DNA of 64,000 bases, from NCBI RefSeq assembly GCF_020740795.1, contig NC_067282.1, forward strand, positions 132,489,132 through 132,553,131. The letters are read 5' to 3'. Of this stretch, positions 1 through 10,793 are shown in pieces (the first letter of the stretch is position 1; each line of letters starts with the position of its first letter). Source of the stretch: Apus apus (Eukaryota; Chordata; Aves; Apodiformes; Apodidae). The notes beneath the pieces are model-generated. The model was given only the letters and a program-made list of their open reading frames with translations. It was not told the DNA's origin and searched no databases. Both the position numbers and the translations under genes were made by a program.

Positions 1-990
1 GCTGGAGGCAGCGGGTGCTCCCCTGCAGTCAGCCAGCCAGCCCAGGAACCTGCTACCAGCCCTCACCCATCCAACAACAGTCAGTGCCAACAAGGGAACC
101 AGGAAGCTCTTTCCAGGAGGGCTTGGGACAACCCACACCTCTCCAGCTCATTTCCTGCTGCCAGAAAACATACAGGCTGGCAAAACACAGCCAAGAATAC
201 AGAGAGAACTGAAATACCAGCATTGAAATCCTCCTCCCTGGCACTCTTGTTACCACAGGATTCAGCTGTGTACGAGGGCAGCCCCTAAAAGACCTTTCTG
301 CAAAGTTTCCAGTGCTGCTGTTTTCTGCTCCATCAAGAAGAGTCACCCAAAAGGCCAATCCAGCCTATGCAGCCTGAAGAGGCTTGGCCAGAGACAACAA
401 AAGCCCCATGGCCCGGGGAAGCTGGGCAATTCTGGTAGGCTTTTTCTTTCAGTGAAACATTTGTTGTGTAACTGAGCACAACCACCGTGCCACCCAACAA
501 CTAGAAGGAAAATTACTTCCGTTCGTGTATGGCCGGCAATGATGCACCTCACAGCGTTAGAAATATCGAAACAAGCTTTATCATTTATTGACAGTTTAAC
601 CTTCAGAAAACCACATTCCTAATTACATCTTCTGCCTTACCCGGCTGCTACCTAGCAACATGGGGACAAAATAAGACAGGATTTTACACCGAAGAACGTC
701 CTGACAAGTCAGACAAGTTAGAAAACCGGAACATCAAGGCGCCAAAAGCTGTGCCAAGCAAACAGCTCCCCTGAACACACCCTCACGCCCACGTGTGGAG
801 CCCTCCGCAACCCAGAGCCAACCGCCCAGTTCTATCCAGGCGGAACAACCCTGCCCCAGATAGCCACGGCTACCAACTTTAACTTGAATCCACACCCCTG
901 GAAAAACGTTAGAAAGGACAAGAAAAAAACAAGAAAGAAGAGAGGGGAAGTTGCTTGCAGGATTGAGTCAGCCCAACAGAAGGCTAATCT
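1..990. other. Sequence downstream of MCAT, no gene recognised
   Basis: Apart from possible MCAT 3' UTR, no coding exon or repeat family was recognised here. In human the next gene on this side is BIK, but no BH3-like or BIK-like exon could be seen; short open frames on both strands have no recognisable family features. Confidence 0.5.
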
Positions 991-996
991 GGTGCA

Positions 997-1002
997 TTTA
1001 TT
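997..1002 (-). terminator. MCAT: Candidate MCAT polyadenylation signal AATAAA
   Basis: A canonical AATAAA on the minus strand lies about 220 nt after the MCAT stop. A second AATAAA lies at 589-584 and could give a longer 3' UTR. The choice between them cannot be made from sequence alone. Confidence 0.5.
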
Positions 1003-1223
1003 GGCCGTTCCGCAGTCCTGACACCGACGGGAAGAGCCCGACTTCGCTCTCCCCTTCCACACCTCAGGCACCCGGGGAAGGAAAACGTTCGCTGCGCCTA
1101 CGCACGCGGCGCCCTTTTCATCATCAGAAGCCATGAAAATGTTCAAGACTTCCTCTTTTGGGAGCACAATTCTAAAATTGGACAGAAAAATCAAGTCGCG
1201 AGGATTTTTTCTCAAAAAGCTAC

Positions 1224-1646
1224 TTAGGTCTCTGCTGCTTCCTCATCTTCCAGGGCATCTACATGGTTATACTGTTTCCAGGCCTTTAAATTACATTTTT
1301 TGAGAATGGCTCCCAGCTGCTTCCCGGGTCCCACTTCATACGTGTAAGGAAATTCTGTTCCTTGCTTTCTTTCATAGACAGAATGCATGGTCTGTTCCCA
1401 CATAACAGGTGAAACCACCTGCTTCACTAACAGCTTCTGAATGTGCTTTGAATGCATGTACTTTTTGCCATCAACATTGGAATAGACACAGACCAGTGGT
1501 TTCTGAATCTCAATCGATTTTAGGACTTCAGCCAAAGGCTCTACTGCTGGTTCCATAAGTCTGGTATGAAAAGCCCCACTGACCGGAAGCATTTTTGTAC
1601 GTGTAAAATAGTATTTCCGGGCATTCTCCTGCAAAAACTCCAAAGC
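1224..1646 (-). CDS. MCAT: MCAT coding exon 4 (residues 255-394 and stop)
   Basis: This terminal coding exon starts after TATAG. It carries MLPVSGAFHTRLMEPAVEPL with catalytic His281, and VGPGKQLGAILKKCN near the end. The stop TAA is at 1226-1224. The last ~15 residues (acidic EDEEAAET) differ from mammals, as is usual for this tail. Confidence 0.96.
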   Translation of the reverse strand, partial: ALEFLQENARKYYFTRTKMLPVSGAFHTRLMEPAVEPLAEVLKSIEIQKPLVCVYSNVDGKKYMHSKHIQKLLVKQVVSPVMWEQTMHSVYERKQGTEFPYTYEVGPGKQLGAILKKCNLKAWKQYNHVDALEDEEAAET

Positions 1647-3137
1647 CTATAAAAGAGAGAGAGAAGTGAGAGTCTTGTACCACAGCACTCAAGTCACACC
1701 CAACCGCGGAGCACACACGCCGGAAGAAAACCCCACCGATCAAACACTCTGGGCTTGGGCGAACTACTTAACTTCCAGGCACAAGCGCCAAGAAAGCGGT
1801 CTGAAAAACCAAGAGTTAACTTGAGCGAAAAGGCACCAGTGACTCTGAAGTACCTGCAAGTGTCCTGCAACGACTCTGCAGTCTGGAAACAAATAGTTTG
1901 AGACGGCACACACAGGGTTGGCTATACCCAGCGACTCGCAGTGTTTACGGGCTTCCAGGCAGGCAAATTTGTAATTTGCCTCTCGCCGACCGATAACCGA
2001 CAGCATTCCGCTGGGGACAGCTTCCGACGCCTTTTGCATGGCTTCGGCGCGGACTTTCACCGCGTACAGCGCTGAGGGAGGGGGGGAAAAAAAAACAAGA
2101 GATGCCGGGTAAGGGCAAGAGCCGGGGGAGACCCCGCTGAAGGCGCCCGGGCTGCGGCTGCTGCTGCGCAAGAAAGGGCGGCTGTTCACTCTTCGTGACA
2201 CGTCAATGCTTTTAATGCCGAGTTACGCGTATTGAAGTGAACAGGGGAAATAGAAAGTGAAATCGATCCTAATATAATAGGAAAAAAAAAACAAAACAAA
2301 ACACACCGAAAGAAAAAAAATAAAGAAAAAAGGAGGGAAACAGCGGTAACGGGGCTTTGGAAGAAGCACGGGGTGGGAGAGCCTACTGGAAGGGGAGGGG
2401 AGGGGGTGGGGGAGTGTGGGGGAAGGGGTTCAGCACATTTCCCGGGCACCTTCGGCAAAGCTGAGGGCTCCAGCGAAGACCAGCGCCGCGAACTCCCCCA
2501 CGCTGTAGCCCGCCGCCGCCACGCAGCGCTGCACCACCTGCACGGAGACAGCCCCGCGGCCGCCATCAGCCCGGCCCTGCCGGCAAGGCCCCGCAGGCCG
2601 CGCCCAGGCCCCAGACCCCCCCGGGCCCCCCGGGCCGGCCTCCCCCCGCCCCGCTCCCCGCCGCCGCAGCGCGCCCCTCACTTCAGGCTGCTGGTGGTTG
2701 AGCTTCTCCACGGCGGCCAGGGAGGCGACGAACACGGCGGGCTGGCAGCGCTGGGTGCGGTCCAGCTCGTCCCGCGGCCCCTCGAGGCAGAGGGAAAGCA
2801 GGTCGTAGCCCAGCACCTTCTCGGCCAGGCGGTACATGTCCCGCACGCCGGGGTACCCCAGCAGCCCGCGGCCCATCCCCACGAACTGGCTGCCCTGCCC
2901 GGGGAAGAGCAGCACCGTGCCCTCCCGGGGGCACGGCCGCTCCCGACTCGACGCCGCCGCCGCCGCCGCCGCGCCCGGCTCCTCGGCCCCCACCGAGCTC
3001 TGCAGCAGGTCGCTCAGGCTCGCCGCCCGGTGCCCATCGCCGGGGCGGGAGCTGCCCCGCCGCCGAGGTGCGCCGCGGAGGGCGCCGCGCCCGCTGCAGC
3101 CACCAAGCCGCCATGTCGCCGCGGCCCAGCTGCCCAT
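1224..3137 (-). CDS. MCAT: Malonyl-CoA:acyl carrier protein transacylase, mitochondrial (four coding exons)
   Basis: The gene encodes the mitochondrial enzyme that moves malonyl from CoA to the ACP phosphopantetheine arm, supplying the chain extender for mitochondrial fatty acid synthesis (and so lipoate). Exons are 3137-2682, 2537-2450, 2071-1854 and 1646-1224; all introns are GT-AG and the phases (0, 1, 0) agree. The predicted protein has 394 aa, against 390 in human. Family landmarks are visible: FPGQGSQ (GQGSQ at 80-84), nucleophile motif GYSVGE with Ser164, Arg189 in KVRAEAM, and catalytic His281 in GAFHTRLMEP. The first ~65 residues are Arg/Ala/Ser-rich with few acids, as expected of a mitochondrial presequence. 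I chose the ATG at 3137 (GCCATGG context, conserved length); an in-frame GTG at 3170 is a weaker alternative. Introns are only 144, 378 and 207 bp. Confidence 0.96.
1854..2071 (-). CDS. MCAT: MCAT coding exon 3 (residues 182-254)
   Basis: This 218-bp exon starts after CTCAG and encodes LYAVKVRAEAMQKASEAVP, GMLSVIG and the NYLFPDCRVVAGH segment, which match the vertebrate family closely. It ends phase 0 before GTACTT. Confidence 0.95.
2392..2428 (+). other. G-run cluster (possible G-quadruplex) in MCAT intron 2
   Basis: Six runs of four or five G in 37 bases on the plus strand fit the G-quadruplex pattern. They lie about 20 bp inside MCAT intron 2, past the exon 2 donor. Because MCAT is on the minus strand, the G-rich strand is the template and the pre-mRNA is C-rich here. 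Confidence 0.6.
2450..2537 (-). CDS. MCAT: MCAT coding exon 2 (residues 153-181)
   Basis: This 88-bp exon begins after a TGCAG acceptor and encodes the active-site elbow VAAAGYSVGEFAALVFAG with nucleophile Ser164. It ends phase 1 at GCCGAAG before GTGCCC, a weak-looking donor at positions +3 to +6. Confidence 0.93.
2682..3137 (-). CDS. MCAT: MCAT coding exon 1 (residues 1-152)
   Basis: The exon runs from the start ATG to residue E152 in NHQQPE, followed by a GTGAGG donor. It carries the presequence, a seven-alanine run (residues 56-62) written as GCC/GCG repeats, the GQGSQ motif and the highly conserved FVASLAAVEKL segment. It is embedded in the CpG island and is very GC-rich. Confidence 0.93.
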
Positions 3138-4079
3138 GGCCGCCGCCCGGCGGCCCCCGCCGGCAGCCACCCCCCCGCCGGGCGGGGGAGAGGCAGGCAG
3201 CTCGGGCGGCCCCGGCGCTCGCCGCCCTCAGCCGCGCCCTCCGCGCCGGGCCCGCTCCTCGCCACGCTCCTCGCCTCGCCTCGCCACGCCGCTCCTCCCT
3301 CCCGCCGCCGGAGCTGCCTCCGCGGGGCGGGCCCGGCCGGCGCTGGGCGCGGGCGGCGCTGGGGGCGGGCACCGGCGGCTCGCGGCGGAGGAGGCGCGAC
3401 AGGCGGCGCGGGAGCGGAGGTAACGCGGGGCTGCCCCGCGTCCCGCGCGCGGCCTTGCCCGCAGGACGGAGCGGGACGGGAGCGGGAGGGCCCGTGCGAG
3501 CGGCGCAGCCCCGCAGCGCGGCCCGGCGCGGCGCAGCGGCCGGGTCCCGGCCGGCCCCGCCTCACCCCGGGCAGCCCCCGCTTTGGTCCTGGCGGCGGCA
3601 CCGCTCCGGAGGCCACGGCAGCCGCCGCGGCTCCCCCGGGGCGGAGCGCGGGCAGGCGGAGGAGTGTGAGGAAAGCGGCGTGTGGCGAGCGCCAGGCAGC
3701 TCCGGCAGCCCTGGCCAGCGGGTCCCGCCGGGCGGTGTGTGGGGACAGGCCGCGGGACGGGGGCACCGCCCGGGCCATCGGCACCGCCCGGGCAGAGGGG
3801 GTTCGGTCGGGTGAAGCGTGGCTGCTTTCCCGTGCCGGTATTCGCCATGGAAAGTGGTTTTTTTTGGGGTTGCTGTTGTAAAAAGGGAACTCGACGCAGC
3901 AGCTGACTGTGATTTTCTTTTCGCGTATGAGTTCTGCAGCGGTTCGCAGCTGTCCAGCTGTGCGGGCAGCCGGCTTTGCCGCTCTCAGCCAGACGCGGTG
4001 CCTGGCAGCAGATGTGGCTCCGGTCCCTCGGGGGCCCGCAGCCCAGCCTTCCCGCACCCCGCACTCGAGTGAAGGTTAT

Positions 4080-7000
4080 TTCAGGTTGCTGTTGAAATAA
4101 AAGGTACTCTAAGTATCGCTGGAATCTGCTTTTGATGAAACATTTCTTTAAGAGCTAAAGGATTTTTTTTGTTGTTGTTTGTTCTTATTTGTTTCCCCCC
4201 CCCCCCCCCCTCCTGAATTTCCAAGTAACACTGACAAATCAGCACAAGATGCACTTTGCTAACTGAAGCATCCAAAAAAACGGTGAAAGTTGCCATGCCG
4301 AAGTTGCAGTTGTGCAATGCCCTTGCATCACTTCGGGTTATGAAAGAGTGCTGAGCAGCCAGGCTTCCCAGAGCAGCAGCTTAATGAATGAGATTACATT
4401 AGCTGAACTCAGGAGAAGGAAAATGGGTCAAAATAGCAAGAAATCCTGTCGCCTTTTTATTCAGGCCGATTCAAAAGGATCACAGCGAGCAGATTTAGCT
4501 CACATCTCTGATCTCTCTCCTATGCTGCTCCATAAGGTGGTTTCCTCCATTTTTGTCAGCCTCCAGGTAAAATACCTGGCAGAGCCTGTGAGCCTGTCAA
4601 GTTAGCTGAAATATATGGGCAGTAATACATGATTTATATGACAAATACATGACCACATCCCATTCGGTGGCTGTCTCTACCTGTAATGTCAGCAGTAATG
4701 CCTCTTGTGCTGAGAGGCAGTACCTGAGTGAGTACTGCTGAGTACCTGCTGCTCTCCTGTTGAGCTTGTGCCCTAGAGCTCCTGGGCATCCCAGCTGCCC
4801 CACCTGCCTGACAGGAAGGGCTGCCCCCTTTTGCACCAGGCAGCCAGATGACAGTTCCCCCTACCGGAGGCCTGTCAAGCCCAGGGAAGATTCGTGGTTC
4901 TGACCTTCGTGCTTGATGCTTTCAGAGGCAAAGCCCAGTTCCTGCAAACTACAGTAGCAGACCAGGGAGTGATACGGTGGCTGCGAGGGCACCGTGGTGC
5001 TTGTTCTATCTCTGGTTTGCTGTACAGGGCGCAGATCGCTTGTCAGGCACTTGAGACTTGCCGGTGGCGATGCCCCATGAACGTTCTCTTGTGGCTATTA
5101 AAGCACCCCCTGGATGTGGTTAAAAGAATACCTGGAAAGTACCTGTTTAGAAGGAAGGTAGTCAAGGGGACATTTGGCCTTTAAACTGCACTGTGTGCAG
5201 AAGATTTTATGCAAACGTACATAAAGAAAATGAGATTTGCCAGTAAATGGCAAACTATCACCTGGGAAGATTTTGTTCTAGGGTACATTTCAGGTCCCAG
5301 TTCATGAATCTTCCACAAATCATAGATTTTTTTGCACAGTTTGTGCTCTGCCATTTCAAAGGAAGCATAACCTCTGCAGTGGGATTTGTTGTCTCTAAAT
5401 CTGATGAATACACCTCATGTTATGTCCTTACATAAATACAGTAATTTTTAATTTTAGTTATAAATACATATTATAAACATATACTATACACATATTTGTT
5501 AGATACTTATATAATACATACAATTTAAAAAGACAACAAAGATAAGACTGCTTTTTTGTGGTAGCTGTATTCTGTGTCACAGACTGTGATAGAACTTCAG
5601 TTTCAGTGTTGTGGTTTTCCAGGAGTTAAAGCCACAACAGGCATAGTTTATCAATATAACTGAAATTTGTACCCCTTAATTCTTCAGACAGCTACCTCAG
5701 GAAGAAGGTGTTTCCTTAGGGAAAATCTGCTTGCTGCTTGTCAGACCTAGGTAGCACCTTACCTGCCCTCAAAAAAAATGTACTGTAGAGGACAAGAGGG
5801 AGAGTGTACACTTTGGGGGAACACCCCTGACCTCCAGTGCTCTCACAGCTTGGTCAGTTTTGTCAGCCTACCCTCTGAACAGCAGGGACCAGAAGCCCCA
5901 GAACTGCCTGGGTGATTTAGCCCTGCTGAGAGATTTTCCTTTGTGTTTATAATGCGATAGCTATAATTTAAGCCCCATGTGATTGGGTAGTCAGCCCTAA
6001 ATTGCACAAGAAAGGGATCAGGCAGAGGTTTATCAGCACAGGAATATAAGAATATGCAATGAAAGTAGTTGTTCTTTCCTTCCTACTGACCAAGCTGTCC
6101 CTGGGAGTGCCTGGAGAAGGGGCCTGCCTGCCTTTCAGAGACCTGCTCAAAGGGAAGGGGGTTTAGTTAATTTTTCATCAGGCTGAAGGAAACCAGCTCC
6201 TCTATCATGATATATCTAGTCCTGCCCCATAGCACACCCCATCCCTTTTTTTTGGGTGTGCAGTGTTTTTTTCCAGAAAGAGGAGGACACGGACAGCTTC
6301 TGTTTGATTCTCTGCAAGTTGCACTGCTACAGAGGAACAACTTGCAGAAAGATAGAAGCCCACTATGCAGCAAGTTGCAGGGTTTTTCCTCCTGTTACTT
6401 CATGTAGCTGAAACCAGCTTTGGGCAAGCTAGATGCTTTGAATACCTAGAAAAATTATTTTAACACTTCTGTAAAACAAACTGGCCTGCTGCAGCCCTCA
6501 CTGCACTGCTGTGACTGCCTGAAGTCAGGCTAGGGCTAAACAGAAGATGGGCAGGGTGATTAAGGAAATGTTGCAGGACAGAGATAAGAGGTGGAAACAG
6601 CAATAAACAAGTTCAGCATATGTGTGGATAAGAGATTTCCAGCTGTGGTGGTTGTTAGAGGCAGGTACCTGCCAGGCACGCTGCAGATACGATCCATAGA
6701 CCTCCGGGTTTCTTCAGTATGAAAATCAGGGTGCAAGAACGTTGTGCAATCAGCTCTCACCCTGAAGTGAACCTGGGATATGATTGGGAAAGTACTAATT
6801 ATTTCTAGGTTGTGCAATATAGGTGCAGCTAGAGGGGCTGTGTTAGCAAACCTGTGCCATGTAATTTATCACCAAGTAATTTCAGGATTACCAGCTATAT
6901 ACTAGAAGAAGCCAGGGCTTGTAATCCTTTATATACTCTGTGATTACATTACTTTCAAAAATGTCCTGGGTGTTCTATAAACATCGCACACATCTCATGC

Positions 7001-10000
7001 TGCACACCTAACCAAATGCTGCAGCACTGACTGAATGTACCCACTTGCTAGCACATTTCTGCCTTTTACTTCCTCTCTCACTAAAGACCTGCACCAAGTG
7101 ACCAGAAGAATCATAGAATCCTAGGGGTTGGAAGGGACCTCGAAAGATCATCTAGTCCAACCCCCCTGCCAGAGCAGGGTCACCTAGAGCACATCACACA
7201 GGAAGGCATCCAGGCGGGTTTTGAATGTCTCCAGAGAAGGAGACTCCACAACCTCTCTGGGCAGCCTGTTCCAGGGCTCTGTCACTCTCACAGTAAAAAA
7301 AATTTTTCTGATATTCACCTTAAACCTCCTATGCTCCAATTTGTATCCATTACTCCTTGTCCTATCACTGGTCATCACTGAAAAAAGCTTAACTCCATCT
7401 TCTTGACACTCACCCTTTACGTATTTGTAAACATTGATGAGGTCACCCCTCAGTCTCCTTTTCTCCAAACTAAAGAGACCCAGCTCCCTCAGCCTTTCCT
7501 CATAAGGGAGATGTTCCATTCCCTTAATCATCTTTGTGGCTCTGCGCTGGACATGGCTTCTTCCAAAATTAACTAGTGGTGCTCCCTGAGTTAGCTACTG
7601 CTTTTTATGGGAAACTGATACTAGTATTTCATTTCTTGGGAATTAAAATACAGGAACTCCCACTGCTGATGGACAGCTGTGGTCTACTAGGCTGAGCCTA
7701 CCAGCACATTCTGATCTTGCTGCATGGCTTTGTCCCTCTTTGGTACTATGAAAGACAGAGAATTTTGCCATGCTTGGGAAGTCCTGAGAAATACTATTGG
7801 AAAGCATAGTATATAAATAGTAGCAACAGTAGTCAAAATACTAGTATTCAGTTCAAGCCAGTGTGTTCAATCATTTCTATTTCTTCCCCTTTCCTGGTTC
7901 ATGTATGGCTTTGTTTTCCCTGTTTCTTTGCTTTGTGCCTTCCCAGTTTCTGTTTGCCTGATTTTCTTTCTCTTTGTCACTTAAGAATTATTTCAGCATT
8001 TGCCCTCCAACACCCAGAGGGATGGACGTGTAGCTACATCATTTATTCACTAATGACTGCAGCAGAGCAGTACTTTTCCAATTTGACAGCATTTAGCACT
8101 TTCCGCTTGCAGAACACTCAGATTTTTTTCCCTTGAGATAAACTGTCAGAACCCCTGACAAGGCCTAGTTGCTTAACACCTACAGGAAACCACCCTGATA
8201 CTGTTACATCCAAATAAAGCATAAATCCCTTTGGGTCCTTGCTTATCACTTGAAAAAAAATTAATACAATTAGCATGTGACAACCACACTAGAGCTGCAC
8301 AATGATCAGCACTTTACAGCCTGTGTAGAGAACTAAGACTAGTGTTTTCTCTGTAGGCAAAGCAAGAGCGACAGAGTTAAGAATTAACGAGATCTTAATA
8401 ACTTTAAATTTCTAATTTTAACCTTTGGGAATTACTTATCTGAAGGCATCCAAAGAGAATCATTGTGGTTGGAGTTCTTGTTCCCATTACACCTTGTTGC
8501 TCCGGCACATCGCAATTCCTTCACATCCCAGTAAAAGCAGACCCTTTCATGCTGTCAGTAGGGGTGACAAGCAGTGTACACTGCAGTTGACTGTCTGCTC
8601 CCTCAGCAGGGTAACAATACACACTTAGGCATAGGAGAACACGTCATTCCTTTGCTCCATTTAAGACGCTCCCTTGTAAATAGCAAGTAGAATCCATTAG
8701 GCAGGAAGGACGGCAGCAATGAGCTATGCAGGTTTTTCCTCCCCTCTTTGTTGTTCATCCTCCACCCAAGAACTAATTGATACTATTCCAGCAGACTAGC
8801 ACATCTGCCACATCTTCACAGCCTTAGTTCTGAATTCTTCCCTGCTTAAGTTTTTCTTTCACTCTCCATTCTTTTGTTCTGTTTTCGACTTTTGACTGTT
8901 GTATGGTTTTTCTGCCTTTTTTGTGTGCTTTCCTATTCAGTGCCCTCCCACGACTCTCCCCTAAGGCATGCCCACAGCTCAGCAGCCTGCATGCCCCTTC
9001 TTGTTTACTCCTTACAGACTTTCTAATCCTGCATGCTTTACCAGACCCTCCATGCTCTGGTTTGTCTTCTAAATTCTGCTTTGCTTCACAATTCTACTCT
9101 GCTTCTGTCACCCCAGTTTTTCTTTAATCCTGTGCAATCTGGCTTGTAGTTCCAGTCACTGAAATGTTTTTATGAAATCTGCATAACTGTATGGCCAGAC
9201 CCCTGAGTACAGGGACAAAACTGTGATGCAAGAGTTCCCTTGCTGGACAAATTTATACCTGTTCTCCAAACAGAAATCTGCTGGTAGCAGAATTGCCACA
9301 ATGCAATGTAATCTGTGCAACAGTTCTACCAGTTTAAACACATCTGTTACAAGGGGAATTTCTGCTTTCCTACTCCCTGCCTCCTCATTCCAGCAGCCAC
9401 AACTATGGCAATAAAAGCTTTTAAACATAGGCCAAGACAGCAGCCAAGTCAATAAGGCACTTCTTTGACAAGCCTCTGAAATACTGGTTGCTCTAAAACC
9501 TTGTTTTCTCTCCTGAGGCTTCCACCGCTGCTCTTTCCCTATTGCTGCAACCTCTCTTAGGATTCCTTTCTCCTGTCTCCCTGTCCTGCATAACAGATGA
9601 ACAGGAATTGGGTGTATTTGCCTACTGTGTATTTGAAAAAAAAGAATGGGTTTCTGTTCTGCCCTTTTTTTATCATGCCTCTAATCTGTTTACATTTTTG
9701 CAAGCTAAACACGGCTCTTCTGTAGCATTTGGCTTTTAGCCAGAAAATCTGCAATGAAGCTTTTTCCTGCTTCCTTGCTTGCTTTTTTATTGCTGCCCAT
9801 ACTCTAACTAAAGCAGTGTGGCCTATCAGAACAAGGCAGTGTTCAGTCTTACTTCTGTAGGCAAATTTAATCCAATACACTTCATGGTCTTGGCAGCTAA
9901 AATTGCTGCAACTTACCGAGTGCTTCATAAAGTAGCCACAGGTGCACTCCCCATTTATCCACAGAGATCTCCTTCCTTGTTTAGCAAAACATGATTTAAG

Positions 10001-10592
10001 TACTTAGCCTCTCATTGTCCTCCCTGGTGTTAATTTTCTGAGGTAGCTTCTCAAGTGTCTGCTACTAATGCACATCCCTCATGCCATGGAGCATCCTCAG
10101 CACCCTTTTGAGGCTAAAAATGCAACGCAACACATAGTTATTTTGCTTGAGCACAGGAAATTAGTCTTTTCTTACTCTTGACTATGCCACTTCATTGAGT
10201 GAATGGGCTTTTTTTTTAAAAAAAATACAGAAATACACCTACCTTCATACATATTTTCCCTCCCAAGCGGAGTAAATACCAAACAGCTTTATTTCTCTGC
10301 CATACTTATGGGTGAGAATATCTAGGTAAAATTCAATAATCTTAGTGCACAAAGCTGAGGTGAGTAAAGGCCTCCCCCCTCACTGTAAATTATACGTTCC
10401 TTTGTGGGGGGTGAGTATTGTCCCGTGAACCTGGTACAAGATCCATTCATTTTGGTTGCAGTCTGAGTGACAGAACTAGGTTGTGAATCAGATCCTACCC
10501 ACAGATATTTCTAAAATAAGCTAAAAATGGAGTATTGTTGTAGTTTCATTTAAAAATTGCTCTGCTAACCACCACATTTGGGTTTGTTTCAG
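4080..10592 (+). other. TSPO: Probable TSPO intron 1 (noncoding), with one CR1 copy
   Basis: No coding exon was recognised between the CpG island and TSPO coding exon 1. It holds a 16-base C run (4195-4210), an AT-rich stretch (about 5440-5530) and a CR1 3' end (7109-7550). That it is intron rests on the TSPO 5' UTR exon starting in the CpG island, which is inferred. Confidence 0.5.
7109..7550 (-). mobile_element. CR1 LINE, 5'-truncated 3' end
   Basis: This is a typical CR1 3' end in minus orientation. It ends (plus-strand left side) in the ATTCTATG-type terminal repeat seen here as TCATAGAATC, followed by the GGTTGGAAGGGACCT motif. The minus strand keeps an open frame of about 115 codons (7531-7184) with the familiar CR1 reverse transcriptase C-terminus ([34 protein letters not shown]). 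It is truncated to about 440 bp and cannot be autonomous, but the intact frame suggests a relatively young or lightly decayed copy. Confidence 0.93.
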
Positions 10593-10793
10593 GTTGACTG
10601 TCTCAATGGAAGTGGTACGAGCCTGGGCCCCAGTAGTGGGTTTCACACTCCTGCCCAATGTAGGAGGATTTTTAGGAGGCAGGATAACCAGAAAAGAAAT
10701 TCCAGTGTGGTATGCATATCTACAGAAGCCATCCTGGTGTCCACCTAACTGGGTGTTTGGTCCTGTTTGGGGAACACTCTATACATCTATGGG
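10593..10793 (+). CDS. TSPO: TSPO first coding exon (residues 1-62, plus part of 63)
   Basis: The acceptor TTTCAG ends at 10592; 13 nt of 5' UTR precede the ATG at 10606. The exon ends in ATGGG before GTATGT, splitting Gly63. It encodes helix 1 and most of helix 2. Confidence 0.95.

Larger units (their letters stand above)
2440..4060. promoter_or_regulatory. CpG island, MCAT promoter and probable TSPO promoter
   Basis: The sequence is very GC-rich with dense CpG from MCAT exon 2 through about 900 bp upstream of the MCAT ATG, then changes sharply to AT-rich DNA near 4080. No TATA box stands out. It is the only CpG island upstream of the TSPO coding exons, so a shared bidirectional promoter is likely. 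A possible donor for a noncoding TSPO first exon is GCGGAG followed by GTAACG at 3420, but this is only a candidate. The long open frames in this island on both strands follow from lack of stop codons in GC-rich DNA. Confidence 0.8.

Noticed and set aside
1-600. Possible BIK remnant beside MCAT, as human synteny would predict
   Set aside because: No BH3-like motif or membrane-anchor exon could be seen on either strand.
2373-3881. 502-codon open frame on the plus strand across the CpG island
   Set aside because: It is antisense to real MCAT exons; GC-rich DNA lacks stop codons in all frames and the product is Arg/Pro/Ala-rich with no domain.
3014-4057. 347-codon minus-strand frame upstream of MCAT, as a possible longer MCAT N-terminus
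   Set aside because: It is not in the MCAT frame and has CpG-island composition; the ATG at 3137 gives the expected family length.
4195-4210. C homopolymer as a regulatory element
   Set aside because: A simple 16-base C run, likely slippage; a similar run occurs at 58699-58712. No motif context supports a function.
9557-9928. 123-codon minus-strand frame in TSPO intron 1
   Set aside because: No family features; includes a homopolymer-encoded FFFFF run typical of intronic noise.
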